Shown here piece after piece: positions 1 through 8,106 of a stretch of DNA of 45,306 nucleotides. The DNA comes from an uncultured Prevotella sp. (GTDB lineage Bacteria > Bacteroidota > Bacteroidia > Bacteroidales > Bacteroidaceae). Position numbers and translations under genes: made by a program. The stretch covers positions 1 through 45,306 of the forward strand of contig CAKQPF010000027.1 in assembly GCA_934256705.1 (NCBI GenBank), given 5' to 3'. The notes under the pieces were generated by a model that saw nothing but the letters and a program-made list of their open reading frames with translations, did not search any database and had not been told where the DNA came from. The first letter of the stretch is position 1. The number at the start of each line of letters is the position of its first letter.

Positions 1-48
1 TCTTCATGTATCGTTTGGCAACAGTTTTGGGTTAGCATCTGCATAGCG

Positions 49-73
49 CCCCACAGGGTTTGTCGGGTGCGCC
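49..73. repeat. Dispersed 25-nt repeat, copy 1
   Basis: A 25-nt stretch beginning CCCCACAGGG and ending GGGTGCGCC matches positions 10660-10684 at 21 of 25 bases. Both copies are intergenic. The rest of 1-135 holds no gene I can support; a reading frame closing at 33-35 could be the tail of an upstream gene, but too little of it is visible. Confidence 0.4.
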
Positions 74-135
74 AATTCATTTATTTTTATCCATTGATAT
101 TTTATTGATTAAATGGAAATTCCATGCCGTAATAG

Positions 136-166
136 TTGGTCGCCATGAAAATAATTAGTAACTTTG
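136..166 (+). promoter_or_regulatory. Bacteroidetes-type promoter for the GNAT-nitrilase gene
   Basis: TTGG at 136-139 and TAACTTTG at 159-166 are separated by 19 bp, matching the primary sigma factor consensus of Bacteroidetes. The expected transcript start is near 172, ahead of both candidate start codons (TTG 215, ATG 275). Confidence 0.7.
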
Positions 167-274
167 CACCGGATTTCATATTGACGTGGGTTCTGGAAAT
201 CACGCTTCGGAGCATTGGAGAAGCCCCGCTATCTGTATCGGGATGACAATGTGAACCCACCTTATTTATATATT

Positions 275-1804
275 ATGGATCAGAACCGTAAAATAGAACA
301 AGTCGGATTGCGTAATCTTCAGATGGAAGATTATGACCAGTTGGCAAAATCATTCAGACGTATCTATGCAGGATCGGATGTGTTTTGGACCCGTGCACAG
401 ATCAAAAAACTCCTTACTATCTTCCCAGAAGGACAGGTAGTGATAGTCGTGGACGACAAGATTGTCGGTTGCGCACTGTCTATCATCGTCAATTACAACA
501 TGGTGAAGGGTGACCATACCTACGCCCAAGTGACTGGAAACGAGACATTCAACACGCACGACCCTCATGGAAATATCCTCTATGGCATCGAGGTGTTCAT
601 ACATCCAGACTACCGCGGACTGCGTCTTGCCAGACGTATGTATGAATACCGCAAGGAACTCTGTGAGACCCTGAACCTCAAAGCCATCATGTTCGGCGGA
701 CGAATACCTAACTATCACAAGTATGCCGACCAGATGAGGCCGAAGGAATACATCGAGAAGGTGAGGTCAAGGGAAATCTACGACCCCGTGCTTACCTTCC
801 AGTTGTCCAATGATTTCCACGTGCGCCGCGTCATTCGCAATTATCTTCCGAGCGATGAAGAGAGCGAACACTGCGCCACTCTCCTGCAATGGGACAACAT
901 CTACTATCAGCCGCCTACGGATTCTTACGTTGACCGCAAGCCGACTGTCAGGATCGGACTCGTGCAATGGCAGATGCGTCCTTACTCATCTGTCGATGAT
1001 TTGTTCACGCAGGTGGAGTTCTTCGTCGATTCCGTCAGTGATTACAAGAGCGATTTCATTCTCTTCCCTGAGTATTTCAATGCGCCGCTGATGGCGAGAT
1101 TCAATGATATGGGCGAGGCGCAGAGCATTCGTGCAATGGCGCAATATACCGAACAGATACGTGATCGATACCGTGAACTTGCCATAGAATATAACATCAA
1201 CATCATCACGGGCAGTATGCCTCTGGTGAAGGAGGACGGTGCGCTGTATAATGTCGGTTTCCTATGCCATCGCAATGGTAATGTGGATATGTATGAGAAG
1301 ATACACGTCACTCCGGATGAGCAGAAATGCTGGGGACTGACAGGTGGCAGCACTATCCAGACTTTTGATACAGACTGTGGTAAAATCGGAGTTGTGATAT
1401 GCTATGATGTGGAGTTCCCTGAGCTGACACGCCTCATGGCACAGGATGGAATGCAGATTCTTTTCGTGCCATTCATGACCGATACGCAGAATGCCTATTC
1501 GAGAGTGAGGGTCTGCGCACAGGCTCGTGCCATCGAGAATGAATGCTATGTGGCGATTGCTGGTAGTGTCGGAAACCTGCCAAGGGTGCATAATATGGAC
1601 ATACAGTATGCCCAGAGTGCGGTGTTCACTCCTTGCGACTTCGCTTTCCCTAATGACGGAAAGCGCTCGGAGGCTACGCCAAACACGGAGATGATTCTCA
1701 TTTCAGACGTTGACCTCAACCTTCTCAATGAGCTTCACACATACGGTGCCGTCCGCAACCTGCGTGACCGTCGCCGCGATTTGTATGAACTGAAGAAGAA
1801 ATAG
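275..1804 (+). CDS. GNAT acetyltransferase-like / carbon-nitrogen hydrolase two-domain protein
   Basis: Soluble two-domain enzyme. Residues about 5-190 form a GNAT-type domain (a region around VFIHPDYRGLRLARRM resembles the acetyl-CoA-binding segment). Residues about 225-505 form a nitrilase-superfamily amidase with the Glu-Lys-Cys triad visible: E266 in LFPEYF, K342 in YEKIHVTPDE and C376 in VICYDVEFPE. The same architecture is known from Bacillus subtilis YhcX-like proteins, whose substrate is not firmly established, so only amide hydrolysis or amide transfer is a safe call. The frame stays open to a TTG at 215. I chose ATG 275 because it gives about 509 residues, the usual family length, and begins just before the GNAT fold. 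It has its own promoter and stands alone. Its 3' end abuts an inverted-repeat element. Confidence 0.9.
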   Translation: MDQNRKIEQVGLRNLQMEDYDQLAKSFRRIYAGSDVFWTRAQIKKLLTIFPEGQVVIVVDDKIVGCALSIIVNYNMVKGDHTYAQVTGNETFNTHDPHGNILYGIEVFIHPDYRGLRLARRMYEYRKELCETLNLKAIMFGGRIPNYHKYADQMRPKEYIEKVRSREIYDPVLTFQLSNDFHVRRVIRNYLPSDEESEHCATLLQWDNIYYQPPTDSYVDRKPTVRIGLVQWQMRPYSSVDDLFTQVEFFVDSVSDYKSDFILFPEYFNAPLMARFNDMGEAQSIRAMAQYTEQIRDRYRELAIEYNINIITGSMPLVKEDGALYNVGFLCHRNGNVDMYEKIHVTPDEQKCWGLTGGSTIQTFDTDCGKIGVVICYDVEFPELTRLMAQDGMQILFVPFMTDTQNAYSRVRVCAQARAIENECYVAIAGSVGNLPRVHNMDIQYAQSAVFTPCDFAFPNDGKRSEATPNTEMILISDVDLNLLNELHTYGAVRNLRDRRRDLYELKKK

Positions 1805-1815
1805 AGGGAATAAAA

Positions 1816-1853
1816 GAAAAAGACCCCCTCTTATCCCCCTGTAAGGGGGAGGC
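1816..1853 (+). repeat. 38-bp inverted repeat, left arm
   Basis: Pairs with the reverse complement of 1965-2002 at 36 of 38 positions. Each arm contains its own short hairpin (TCCCCCT, loop, AGGGGGA at 1834-1850). The arms enclose 111 bp (1854-1964) containing a short tandem duplication of CAAGCAAGAGACCT. The element lies between the convergent ends of the GNAT-nitrilase gene and htpG. It could act as a two-way terminator or be a non-autonomous mobile repeat. Confidence 0.85.
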
Positions 1854-1964
1854 TGAATACGGACTGGCTACTTGTGGTTACTAATCAAGAAGATAGAACA
1901 CAAACAAGATAGAACCCAAGCAAGAGACCTCAAGCAAGAGACCTCAAGCTGAAGAACGTATATA

Positions 1965-2002
1965 GCCTCCCCCTCACAGGGGGATGAGAGGGGGTCTTTT
2001 TC
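1965..2002 (-). repeat. 38-bp inverted repeat, right arm
   Basis: Partner of 1816-1853, ending 10 bp from the htpG stop codon. The two differences between the arms are one base in each half, and both fall outside the G and C runs. The C-rich and G-rich blocks would allow strong local hairpins on either strand. Confidence 0.85.
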
Positions 2003-2012
2003 CCAAGTAAAA

Positions 2013-4073
2013 TTACTTCAACAGGTCAACAGTTCTCTTGAGGAACTTGTCGAGAGCGGCGCCACGAAGCATGCCATTCTGCAGAAGAGCGATGTCGATG
2101 AGCTGGTGAACCTTATCGCTGGAAGCGGCAAAGTCGCTGAGGATGCCGGCCTTCTTCGCGTTCTCGGCTGCAATGTTGCTGCGTGTCTCTTCCAGATCTT
2201 TCTTCTGAGCCTCGGTGATTTCGTCAGCCTTCTTGTCCTTCTGCTCCTGTTCGAGCACCATCTTGCGGGCTTCAAGTCCCTTTATCTCAGAGAGAATTGG
2301 CTTCAGAGCCTCTGCTGTGGAGGATGTAGTGTCGGCAAGTATGCTCTTCACTACGTTGTGGTCGGAGTTGAGAATCAGCGTGAATGCGTCAGGCATCTGT
2401 GCATAGAAGCCCATGCCAGACTGGAAGCGGGATGCGTCCTTCATACGGCGCATATACTCATTCTGGGTGAAGAGCACTGGAGATGCGTTCTCGCCAAGAG
2501 CCTGAACGTCAACATTAAACTCCACCTTGTCCATCTTTGGCATCTGGGAGCGGAACACCTCGGAGATGTTTGCTGTCTCTTCATCAGAGAATTCCACCTT
2601 GCGCACCTCGTCCTTCTGGATGAGACGGTCGATGACATCAGCGTCAACGCGGGTGAAACGGCTCTTCTCAAACTTCTGTTCGAACATATTCACGGTAGGA
2701 GTGTCGAGCTGTCCGTCCATGAGAAGTACGCTGTAACCCTTTGCCTTGGCTGCCTCGATGTAAGAATACTGTGCCTCCTTGTCATTGGCATAGAGGTAGA
2801 TGAGGTTGCCTTCCTTGTCGGTCTGGTTGTCCTTGATGAGGTTCTTGTACTCTTCGTATGTGAACATCTTGCCGTCAGTGTCCTTGAAGAGGGCGAAATC
2901 CTTGGCGCGGTCATAGAAAGACTCGTCGGTCAGCATTCCATAGTGGATGAATATCTTGAGGGAATCCCACTTCTCCTCGTAGTCCTTGCGGTCATTCTTG
3001 AAGATTCCGTTGAGGCGGTCAGCCACTTTCTTTGTGATGTAAGTGGAAATCTTCTTCACGTTTGCATCGCTCTGAAGGTAAGAACGGCTCACGTTAAGAG
3101 GAATATCCGGAGAGTCTATGACGCCATGAAGGAGGGTAAGGAAGTCAGGCACGATGCCTTCTACCTGGTCTGTGACGAACACCTGGTTGCAGTAGAGCTG
3201 TATCTTGTTGCGCTGCAAGTCGATATGGCTCTGCACGCGTGGGAAGTAAAGGATACCTGTCAGATGGAAAGGAAAATCCACATTGAGGTGAATCCAGAAG
3301 AGAGGCTCGTCCTGCATAGGGTAGAGCGTGCGGTAGAATGACTTGTAGTCATCGTCCTTCAGTGTGGAAGGGGTCTTGGTCCAGAGTGGTTCCACGTCAT
3401 TGATGAGGTTGTCTTCAGCGGTTTCCACCATCTTCTTCTCCTCAGAACTCCATTCCTGCTTTTTGCCGAAGGCTACAGGAACTGGCATGAACTTGCAGTA
3501 TTTGTTGAGTAAGGTCTCTATCTGTGACTTCTCAAGGAACTCCTTGCAGTCGTCGGAGATATGCAGCACGATGTCAGAACCGCGGCTTTCACGCTCTGCT
3601 TCGTCGATTTCGTAGGCAGGACTACCGTCGCATGACCATTTCACAGCCTTGCTGCCGTCTCTCCAAGAGCGGGTGATGATATCCACACGGTCTGCCACCA
3701 TGAAGGAAGAATAGAAGCCAAGACCGAAATGACCGATGATGGCATTGGCATTATCCTTATATTTCTCAAGGAAGTCATTGACGCCTGAGAAAGCAATCTG
3801 ATTGATGTAACGGTCGATTTCTTCCTCTGTCATGCCGATACCGTGGTCGGAGATGGTCAGCGTGCCAGCCTCTTTGTCGAGAGATATGCGCACGGTGAGG
3901 TCGCCGAGTTCGCCCTTGAACTCGCCTTTCTCTGCCAAGGTCTTCATCTTCTGTGTTGCGTCAACAGCGTTGGACACCATCTCACGGAGGAAAATCTCGT
4001 GATCAGAATAGAGGAACTTTTTGATTACGGGGAAGATGTTCTCTGTAGTAACCCCGATATTACCTTTTTGCAT
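2013..4073 (-). CDS. htpG: Molecular chaperone HtpG (Hsp90)
   Basis: Cytoplasmic ATP-dependent Hsp90-family chaperone that remodels late folding intermediates. At 686 residues it is slightly longer than E. coli HtpG (624). The N-terminal GHKL ATPase domain shows the Hsp90 signature (FLREMVSNAVDATQK, with the catalytic Glu, and Asn and Asp for Mg-ATP), DHGIGM, and GHFGLGFYSSFMVAD for the ATP lid. The middle domain includes LFWIHLNVDFPFHLTGILYF and PLNVSRSYLQSD. The C-terminal dimerisation region ends in LDKFLKRTVDLLK. The frame is open 156 bp further upstream, but that stretch encodes a low-complexity Asn/Thr/Gln-rich peptide. The ATG at 4073 gives the canonical MQKGNIGVTTENIFPVIKKF start. No promoter box fitting the consensus was found upstream. 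Confidence 0.98.
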   Translation of the reverse strand: MQKGNIGVTTENIFPVIKKFLYSDHEIFLREMVSNAVDATQKMKTLAEKGEFKGELGDLTVRISLDKEAGTLTISDHGIGMTEEEIDRYINQIAFSGVNDFLEKYKDNANAIIGHFGLGFYSSFMVADRVDIITRSWRDGSKAVKWSCDGSPAYEIDEAERESRGSDIVLHISDDCKEFLEKSQIETLLNKYCKFMPVPVAFGKKQEWSSEEKKMVETAEDNLINDVEPLWTKTPSTLKDDDYKSFYRTLYPMQDEPLFWIHLNVDFPFHLTGILYFPRVQSHIDLQRNKIQLYCNQVFVTDQVEGIVPDFLTLLHGVIDSPDIPLNVSRSYLQSDANVKKISTYITKKVADRLNGIFKNDRKDYEEKWDSLKIFIHYGMLTDESFYDRAKDFALFKDTDGKMFTYEEYKNLIKDNQTDKEGNLIYLYANDKEAQYSYIEAAKAKGYSVLLMDGQLDTPTVNMFEQKFEKSRFTRVDADVIDRLIQKDEVRKVEFSDEETANISEVFRSQMPKMDKVEFNVDVQALGENASPVLFTQNEYMRRMKDASRFQSGMGFYAQMPDAFTLILNSDHNVVKSILADTTSSTAEALKPILSEIKGLEARKMVLEQEQKDKKADEITEAQKKDLEETRSNIAAENAKKAGILSDFAASSDKVHQLIDIALLQNGMLRGAALDKFLKRTVDLLK

Positions 4074-4446
4074 AGTGCTTATAGTTTTATTTATTGTCGT
4101 ATTTCTGTTTATTTTTCTGTAAGCATCTATTACAAAAGGTATGCCAAAAAGATATTGGGATGTTTTGTTGTTTGGTTGTCTGGTCGTTTGGTTTATAGTC
4201 AAACTACAAGTTAATTCTCCAGAAGACAAAACCGCAAAATGACAAGATTTGGCTGGAAGCCAATAGCGAGCAAAGCGAGAGTAACCCGGGACGAAGTCTC
4301 GGGACTATAAGAAATAGGGGATGGCTGTCTGGAAGACAGTACCTTGATCTTGTTGTATGGTGGCTTGGTGGTTCGGTTGTTTTGTTGATTGCCTTGTTTG
4401 TTCATTCAACAAAACCATAAACTTGTAAAAATCAAAAATAGAAATA
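4074..4446. other. Intergenic region with low-complexity blocks and three small hairpins
   Basis: No gene is supported here. Two stretches (about 4160-4200 and 4340-4402) are built from GGTTGTTTGGTTGTTT-like units, encoding Asn/Gln/Thr-rich peptides on the minus strand. Between them are three short hairpins: 4249-4263 (TTGGCT, gga, AGCCAA), 4285-4303 (CCCGGGAC, gaa, GTCTCGGG) and 4325-4339 (CTGTCT, gga, AGACAG). Two of the three share the same CT-gga-AG apex. Confidence 0.6.
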
Positions 4447-4858
4447 AGGAAAGCAGTGTCCCTATAAGCCGGGTTCTGTATCTCACGTATGGCTCTCGGC
4501 ATACGGAGCGTTCTATCATTTATCTAGACCTTAGGTTACCCCAAGGCTCAAGCGTTCTACCCTCCATCGGAGTGAGTCGGGCGAGCAACCCTCAGACGAT
4601 GGTTTACATGAACTTACAGCCTCCGACGGGCACAGCACTGATGTCACCACCAGCCTGGTGGTCTCTTACACCACCTTCTCACCCTTACCTCCACCTGAAA
4701 GGCTGAGGCGGTTGTTTTCTTCTACCCTGTTTTACTGTCACCAATAACTCCTATTTTCGGGAGCGGAGTGCTCTATGCTGCCCGGACTTTCCTCTCGCTC
4801 AAGTTCCGGAGAATAATGAGCCAGCGATAAAACCAGGGCACTGCTGTCCTTATAAGAT
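4447..4858 (-). ncRNA. rnpB: RNase P RNA, bacterial type A
   Basis: Catalytic RNA that removes 5' leaders from pre-tRNAs. Read on the minus strand it has the conserved GAGGAAAGTCCGGGC block near its 5' end and ACAGAACCCGGCTTATAG near its 3' end. The terminal P1 helix can be seen as AGCAGTG near 4843 pairing with CACTGCT near 4453. The length, about 410 nt, is typical of type A. A consensus promoter lies immediately upstream at 4860-4891. The ends are estimated from the P1 pairing. Confidence 0.96.
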
Positions 4859-4859
4859 G

Positions 4860-4891
4860 CAAAGTTACGATTATTTTTTTGCAAATGCAAG
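4860..4891 (-). promoter_or_regulatory. Promoter of rnpB
   Basis: On the minus strand the -7 box TAACTTTG occupies 4867-4860. A TTGC box at 4891-4888 lies 20 bp further upstream. The predicted start near 4854 coincides with the 5' side of the P1 helix of RNase P RNA. Confidence 0.75.
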
Positions 4892-4950
4892 CAAATATGT
4901 GAAAAATGAAATCTTGGATAATAAAATAATACCTGCTTGCATTTGCCTTC

Positions 4951-4970
4951 TACCTTATATATATAAGGTA
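4951..4970. repeat. 20-bp perfect AT-rich palindrome
   Basis: TACCTTATATATATAAGGTA equals its own reverse complement. It lies 31 bp beyond the stop of the last gene of the glycosyltransferase operon (minus strand) and about 60 bp upstream of the rnpB promoter. It may be a terminator stem without a clear T tract, a cruciform, or a binding site. Confidence 0.6.
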
Positions 4971-5001
4971 TATGTGGCTGTGATTTGTATTCTTATGTAG
5001 C

Positions 5002-5955
5002 CTATTTCAATCCGAGATAGTTATAGAAAAATATCTTTACGAATTCCCTTATCGTCGTGGCTGCCTTAAGAGGGATATGGCGTGAAGGGAGGATAACGGG
5101 GAAACCAGGATCCAAAATTCTGACGCTTCTTTGCTGATTGCGCAGTGACAGGTAGAGCTTTGCTTCCTCTTTGCTCAGTGAAGGCGCTGTGAAATCAATG
5201 CCAAGTGAGGACAAAGCGTTGCAATGAGCATGGAGAAGTTCGGCTGATTGCGATGCTTCCTTTGCTGCGGAATGGGTTATTCCTTTTGGATTGTCTGTGT
5301 ATATGTATCTGCCTTTCGGTGTTGTCGCTACATTGGGATGGCTCTTCAGTATCCCAGGAAGAATCCAGACGTCCTCGAAAAGCTTGCCTTTCGCATAGCG
5401 ATGTCCGGAAGAGAAGATGCTGCTCTTGTATATTTTATTCCAGGCATAGGCGTGACTGTAAGCCTGACCTCTTAGCCAGTAATCCCTTGGAACGGTGTAA
5501 AATTCCTGTGAAAGCGTCATTTCTTCCTCCCTTTCACTGCCAGCGTGCAGCGTGGCAGAGTATTCCAGGATGTCATATTCGGGGTGATTGGCGAGGTCTT
5601 CCATCAGTGGAGTGAAGGTGCCGGGGCGGAGATAATCGTCGCTGTCGATGAATGTGACGTAGTCTGTAATGCCTAATGGCAGGTTTTCTGATGCTGTCGT
5701 CTTGCCGAAAAGGATGTCAAGGGCATGGTTTCGCGCATCGCTCAGTCCGCCGTTTGACTTGTGTACAGTGATGATACGTGCGTCATTGGAGGCTAATTCG
5801 TCTGCTATCTGTGGCGTTTCGTCAGTACTTCCGTCATCCACTATTATGGCTTGCCAAGACTGGAAGTCCTGACTTGTGACGCTTTTGACGCACCTTTCGA
5901 GCGTGTCAGCGACATGATAAGCCGGTATGATGATGGTCAGAGTAGGCTTTGCCAT
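5002..5955 (-). CDS. Family 2 glycosyltransferase
   Basis: Predicted cytoplasmic GT-A fold glycosyltransferase adding a sugar from a nucleotide donor to a glycan or lipid-linked acceptor. The N-terminus has the GT2 hallmark TIIIPAYHVADTLERCVKSV followed by IIVDDGSTDETPQI, then SNGGLSDARN and the metal-binding DxD-like FIDSDDYLRPG. EDVWILPGIL around residue 190 is the typical late acidic motif (ED). There is no membrane segment. It is the third gene of a minus-strand operon, and its start overlaps the previous gene by 19 bp. The acceptor cannot be read from sequence. The neighbouring glycosyltransferases suggest one short surface or O-linked glycan. Confidence 0.9.
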   Translation of the reverse strand: MAKPTLTIIIPAYHVADTLERCVKSVTSQDFQSWQAIIVDDGSTDETPQIADELASNDARIITVHKSNGGLSDARNHALDILFGKTTASENLPLGITDYVTFIDSDDYLRPGTFTPLMEDLANHPEYDILEYSATLHAGSEREEEMTLSQEFYTVPRDYWLRGQAYSHAYAWNKIYKSSIFSSGHRYAKGKLFEDVWILPGILKSHPNVATTPKGRYIYTDNPKGITHSAAKEASQSAELLHAHCNALSSLGIDFTAPSLSKEEAKLYLSLRNQQRSVRILDPGFPVILPSRHIPLKAATTIREFVKIFFYNYLGLK

Positions 5956-7040
5956 AGATTCAGATATTCTTTTGCTATATTGTCGGCGTTGTGATATTTG
6001 GCTACGAAGGCGATGCTTTCTGCCTTTTTCTGGCTGAGAAAGGCGCGATTGAGGGCTATTTGCTCTATTGTCTTGTAGTTTTCCTCGTCCTTTAATGGTC
6101 GGAGATTGATGATAGGACGCAGCTCTTCCTCGCCTATGAAGCGGTAATAGTCCTCTTCTCCGCCTGTGACAACCACGGTTCCATGGCTCATTGCCTCAAG
6201 TGCGTTCATGGCAGGAGTGTAACTATAGAGCTGATCCACAAGGATATCGCACGATGATAGCAATCTTTTGTATTCGTGGAATGGCACATTCTCCACCTTT
6301 ATCAGTTCGATTTCGTCCGGATATTGCTCTGCCAGACGGTCGAAGAGTGGCAGCATCTTGTCCGTACCTTTTGTGTTGCTGCGCGTTTTTTGTATGCCTA
6401 TGAGGATTCTTACCTTGTCTGTAGGTTCTTTCGGACTGTGGTTTGAGAGGGTAATAGGTAGTCCTATATAATGCAGTTTGTGGTCTATCACGCTGTCATT
6501 AAGGTTTTTGTAGAGGTGATAGTACTCATATAAGCATGGGAAAAGTAATTCTGCACGGCTGACAGCATAGTCGCAAAGCGGTTTGCACGCTGTTGTCCAG
6601 GCGTAGATGCGTTGCTTTTGCTCCTCGATATTTATCTTTTTGCCGTATGCCTGCAGTTCGCTGTATTCGAGGATGCCACGCTCCAACTGGCTGATGACTA
6701 CGGTATCATCGCCGTAAAGACCGAGGGTGACGTGCTTGTTGTGGCGAGAAAGCCAGCTGAAGAGATACTTATCCACTGCTGGATTCATGTCAGTAAACTT
6801 GGGATTGACGAAATGCACGATGTCGAAACCTTTGAGTTTAGGCAACTGTATCGCCCATTGCGCTAACAGATCCAATGTTCCTGCATTCCCTCTGCACCGC
6901 CTTCGGATGCTGACATCACGCTTATAGCCCTTCCAGTCGTCACCATCTGAGACCAGAAGGACTTCATGTCCTGCCTTGCGGAGTGACTCTGACAGGGTGG
7001 CATGGACATTACTGAACTCTCCTATGAGCAGGATGCGCAT
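5937..7040 (-). CDS. GT-B fold glycosyltransferase
   Basis: Of 367 residues, with an N-terminal MRILLIGEFSNVHATLSESL Rossmann start, the GHEVLLVSDGDDW segment and a C-terminal donor-binding half containing TPAMNALEAMSHGTVVVTGG, the pattern of GT-B (family 4-like) enzymes that hold the nucleotide diphosphate with a Glu in this loop. The YGDDTVV segment near residue 110 is typical of a subset of bacterial polysaccharide glycosyltransferases. It is the middle gene of a three-gene operon, overlapping the gene on each side by 19 bp, so translational coupling is likely. The transferred sugar is unknown. Confidence 0.8.
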   Translation of the reverse strand: MRILLIGEFSNVHATLSESLRKAGHEVLLVSDGDDWKGYKRDVSIRRRCRGNAGTLDLLAQWAIQLPKLKGFDIVHFVNPKFTDMNPAVDKYLFSWLSRHNKHVTLGLYGDDTVVISQLERGILEYSELQAYGKKINIEEQKQRIYAWTTACKPLCDYAVSRAELLFPCLYEYYHLYKNLNDSVIDHKLHYIGLPITLSNHSPKEPTDKVRILIGIQKTRSNTKGTDKMLPLFDRLAEQYPDEIELIKVENVPFHEYKRLLSSCDILVDQLYSYTPAMNALEAMSHGTVVVTGGEEDYYRFIGEEELRPIINLRPLKDEENYKTIEQIALNRAFLSQKKAESIAFVAKYHNADNIAKEYLNLWQSLL

Positions 7041-7897
7041 TGTTCGAGGGCTTTTTTGTTGATTGTTTTACGCTCCGCATCGGCGAACCATCCATACTTG
7101 TTGAAATACATTATTATGTTCGTGATATGGATTCGGAACAGTTTCAGACTGCGATGTGACGCTCTGCTGAAGCGATGATAGATGGTAACGGAAGGGAAGA
7201 AGAGCGTCTTGAAATGCTGATGCATACGTCGAGTCATGTCAATGTCTTCGGCATACATGAAGAAATGCTCGTCAAAGAGACCGGTCTTCTCCATCGCTGA
7301 GAGCCTGAAAAACATGAAACAACCTGACAGATACGGTGCATTGATTATCTTGTCGTAATCGAATTTGCGCAGTTCGAAGCGGTTATTGCGCTTGTGGATG
7401 ATGAATGGAGGCAAGCAAAGTCTGCCGAACATATCGAGTGGGGTAGGCAATAGCTTGCAGAGACGCTGGATAGTGCCGTCAGGAAAGAGCACTCTTGGCA
7501 TCATCTGTCCTACATCTTCGTGGGCATCCATATACTGTTTCATCTTCGTTATCACGTCATTGTCAAACCAGACATCCGGGTTCACCACTATGTGATACGT
7601 GCTTCCTGCCTTCTTTGCCAACTTTATTGCTACGTTATGTCCACCTCCATAGCCGTTGTTTTCATGCTTATGATAGGACAAAGTGAGGCTGTTTGCTATG
7701 CAGCGTCTGCGTATTTCTGCATCGATAGTCATCTGTTCAGCGCCGTATCGCTTGAGTGAAGCAAGGAAATCGCTGTCGTTTCGATCGCTATGGTCTATGA
7801 TATAGATATGTGACACATCAGACTTGAGCAGACTATGTAATGCCGGCTCAATGTCATTCAGGGTGTGGTTGTATGTCACTATCGAGGCTGTTACCAT
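7022..7897 (-). CDS. Family 2 glycosyltransferase, rhamnosyltransferase-like
   Basis: A GT-A enzyme beginning MVTASIVTYNHTLNDIEPAL, with NNGYGGGHNVAIKLAK (the GT2 motif common in WbbL-type rhamnosyltransferases), the metal site region VVNPDVWFD, LSGCFMFFRL and FFMYAEDIDMTRR. The frame is open to 8026, but a promoter -7 box at 7964-7971 lies inside that extension and the fold begins at ATG 7897, so I use 7897 (291 residues). It is the first gene of the glycosyltransferase operon; a rho-independent terminator for the upstream ppiD gene precedes the promoter. Rhamnose as the donor sugar is only a family-level suggestion. Confidence 0.88.
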   Translation of the reverse strand: MVTASIVTYNHTLNDIEPALHSLLKSDVSHIYIIDHSDRNDSDFLASLKRYGAEQMTIDAEIRRRCIANSLTLSYHKHENNGYGGGHNVAIKLAKKAGSTYHIVVNPDVWFDNDVITKMKQYMDAHEDVGQMMPRVLFPDGTIQRLCKLLPTPLDMFGRLCLPPFIIHKRNNRFELRKFDYDKIINAPYLSGCFMFFRLSAMEKTGLFDEHFFMYAEDIDMTRRMHQHFKTLFFPSVTIYHRFSRASHRSLKLFRIHITNIIMYFNKYGWFADAERKTINKKALEQCASCS

Positions 7898-7963
7898 TCT
7901 ATACCTATTATATATATAACCTATATGTTTGCGTTTTATTGTCAAAAAAACACAAAGCATCTG

Positions 7964-7971
7964 CAAAGGTA
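7964..7971 (-). promoter_or_regulatory. -7 element for the glycosyltransferase operon
   Basis: CAAAGGTA on the plus strand is TACCTTTG on the minus strand. It lies 66 bp upstream of the ATG at 7897. The -33 region is weak (an A/T-rich CCTTTA near 7993-7988). Its position decides the start codon of the first gene. Confidence 0.6.
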
Positions 7972-8026
7972 CGAAAAATAATCGAAATAAAGGATAAATA
8001 CTCTCAGGAAAGTGGAAAGCAAGCAC

Positions 8027-8065
8027 AAAAAAAATCCACCTCGCAACCTTGTGATTGCGAGGTGG
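8027..8065 (-). terminator. Rho-independent terminator downstream of ppiD
   Basis: A perfect 11-bp stem, CCACCTCGCAA (8036-8046) with TTGCGAGGTGG (8055-8065), and an 8-nt loop. On the minus strand the stem is followed by T-A-free run TTTTTTTT (8034-8027). It separates ppiD from the glycosyltransferase operon. Confidence 0.9.
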
Positions 8066-8106
8066 AAATATGCTTGAAAGACATTTGTTAGTCTTTTCTA
8101 ATTATG

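Noticed and set aside
1..108. Tail of an upstream gene
   Set aside because: Two short frames close within the first 108 bp, but neither shows recognisable coding content.
215..274. TTG start for the GNAT-nitrilase protein
   Set aside because: It adds 20 residues outside the GNAT fold and uses a rare start. ATG 275 gives the normal family length. It cannot be fully excluded since the promoter is upstream of both.
2106..3341. Long plus-strand frame (411 codons) opposite htpG
   Set aside because: It lies entirely antisense to an unmistakable HtpG gene and its translation is Leu/Val/His-rich with no domain; it is a codon-bias shadow.
7898..8026. N-terminal extension of the first glycosyltransferase
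   Set aside because: The extension would place the promoter -7 box inside the gene and adds a stretch with no match to GT2 starts.
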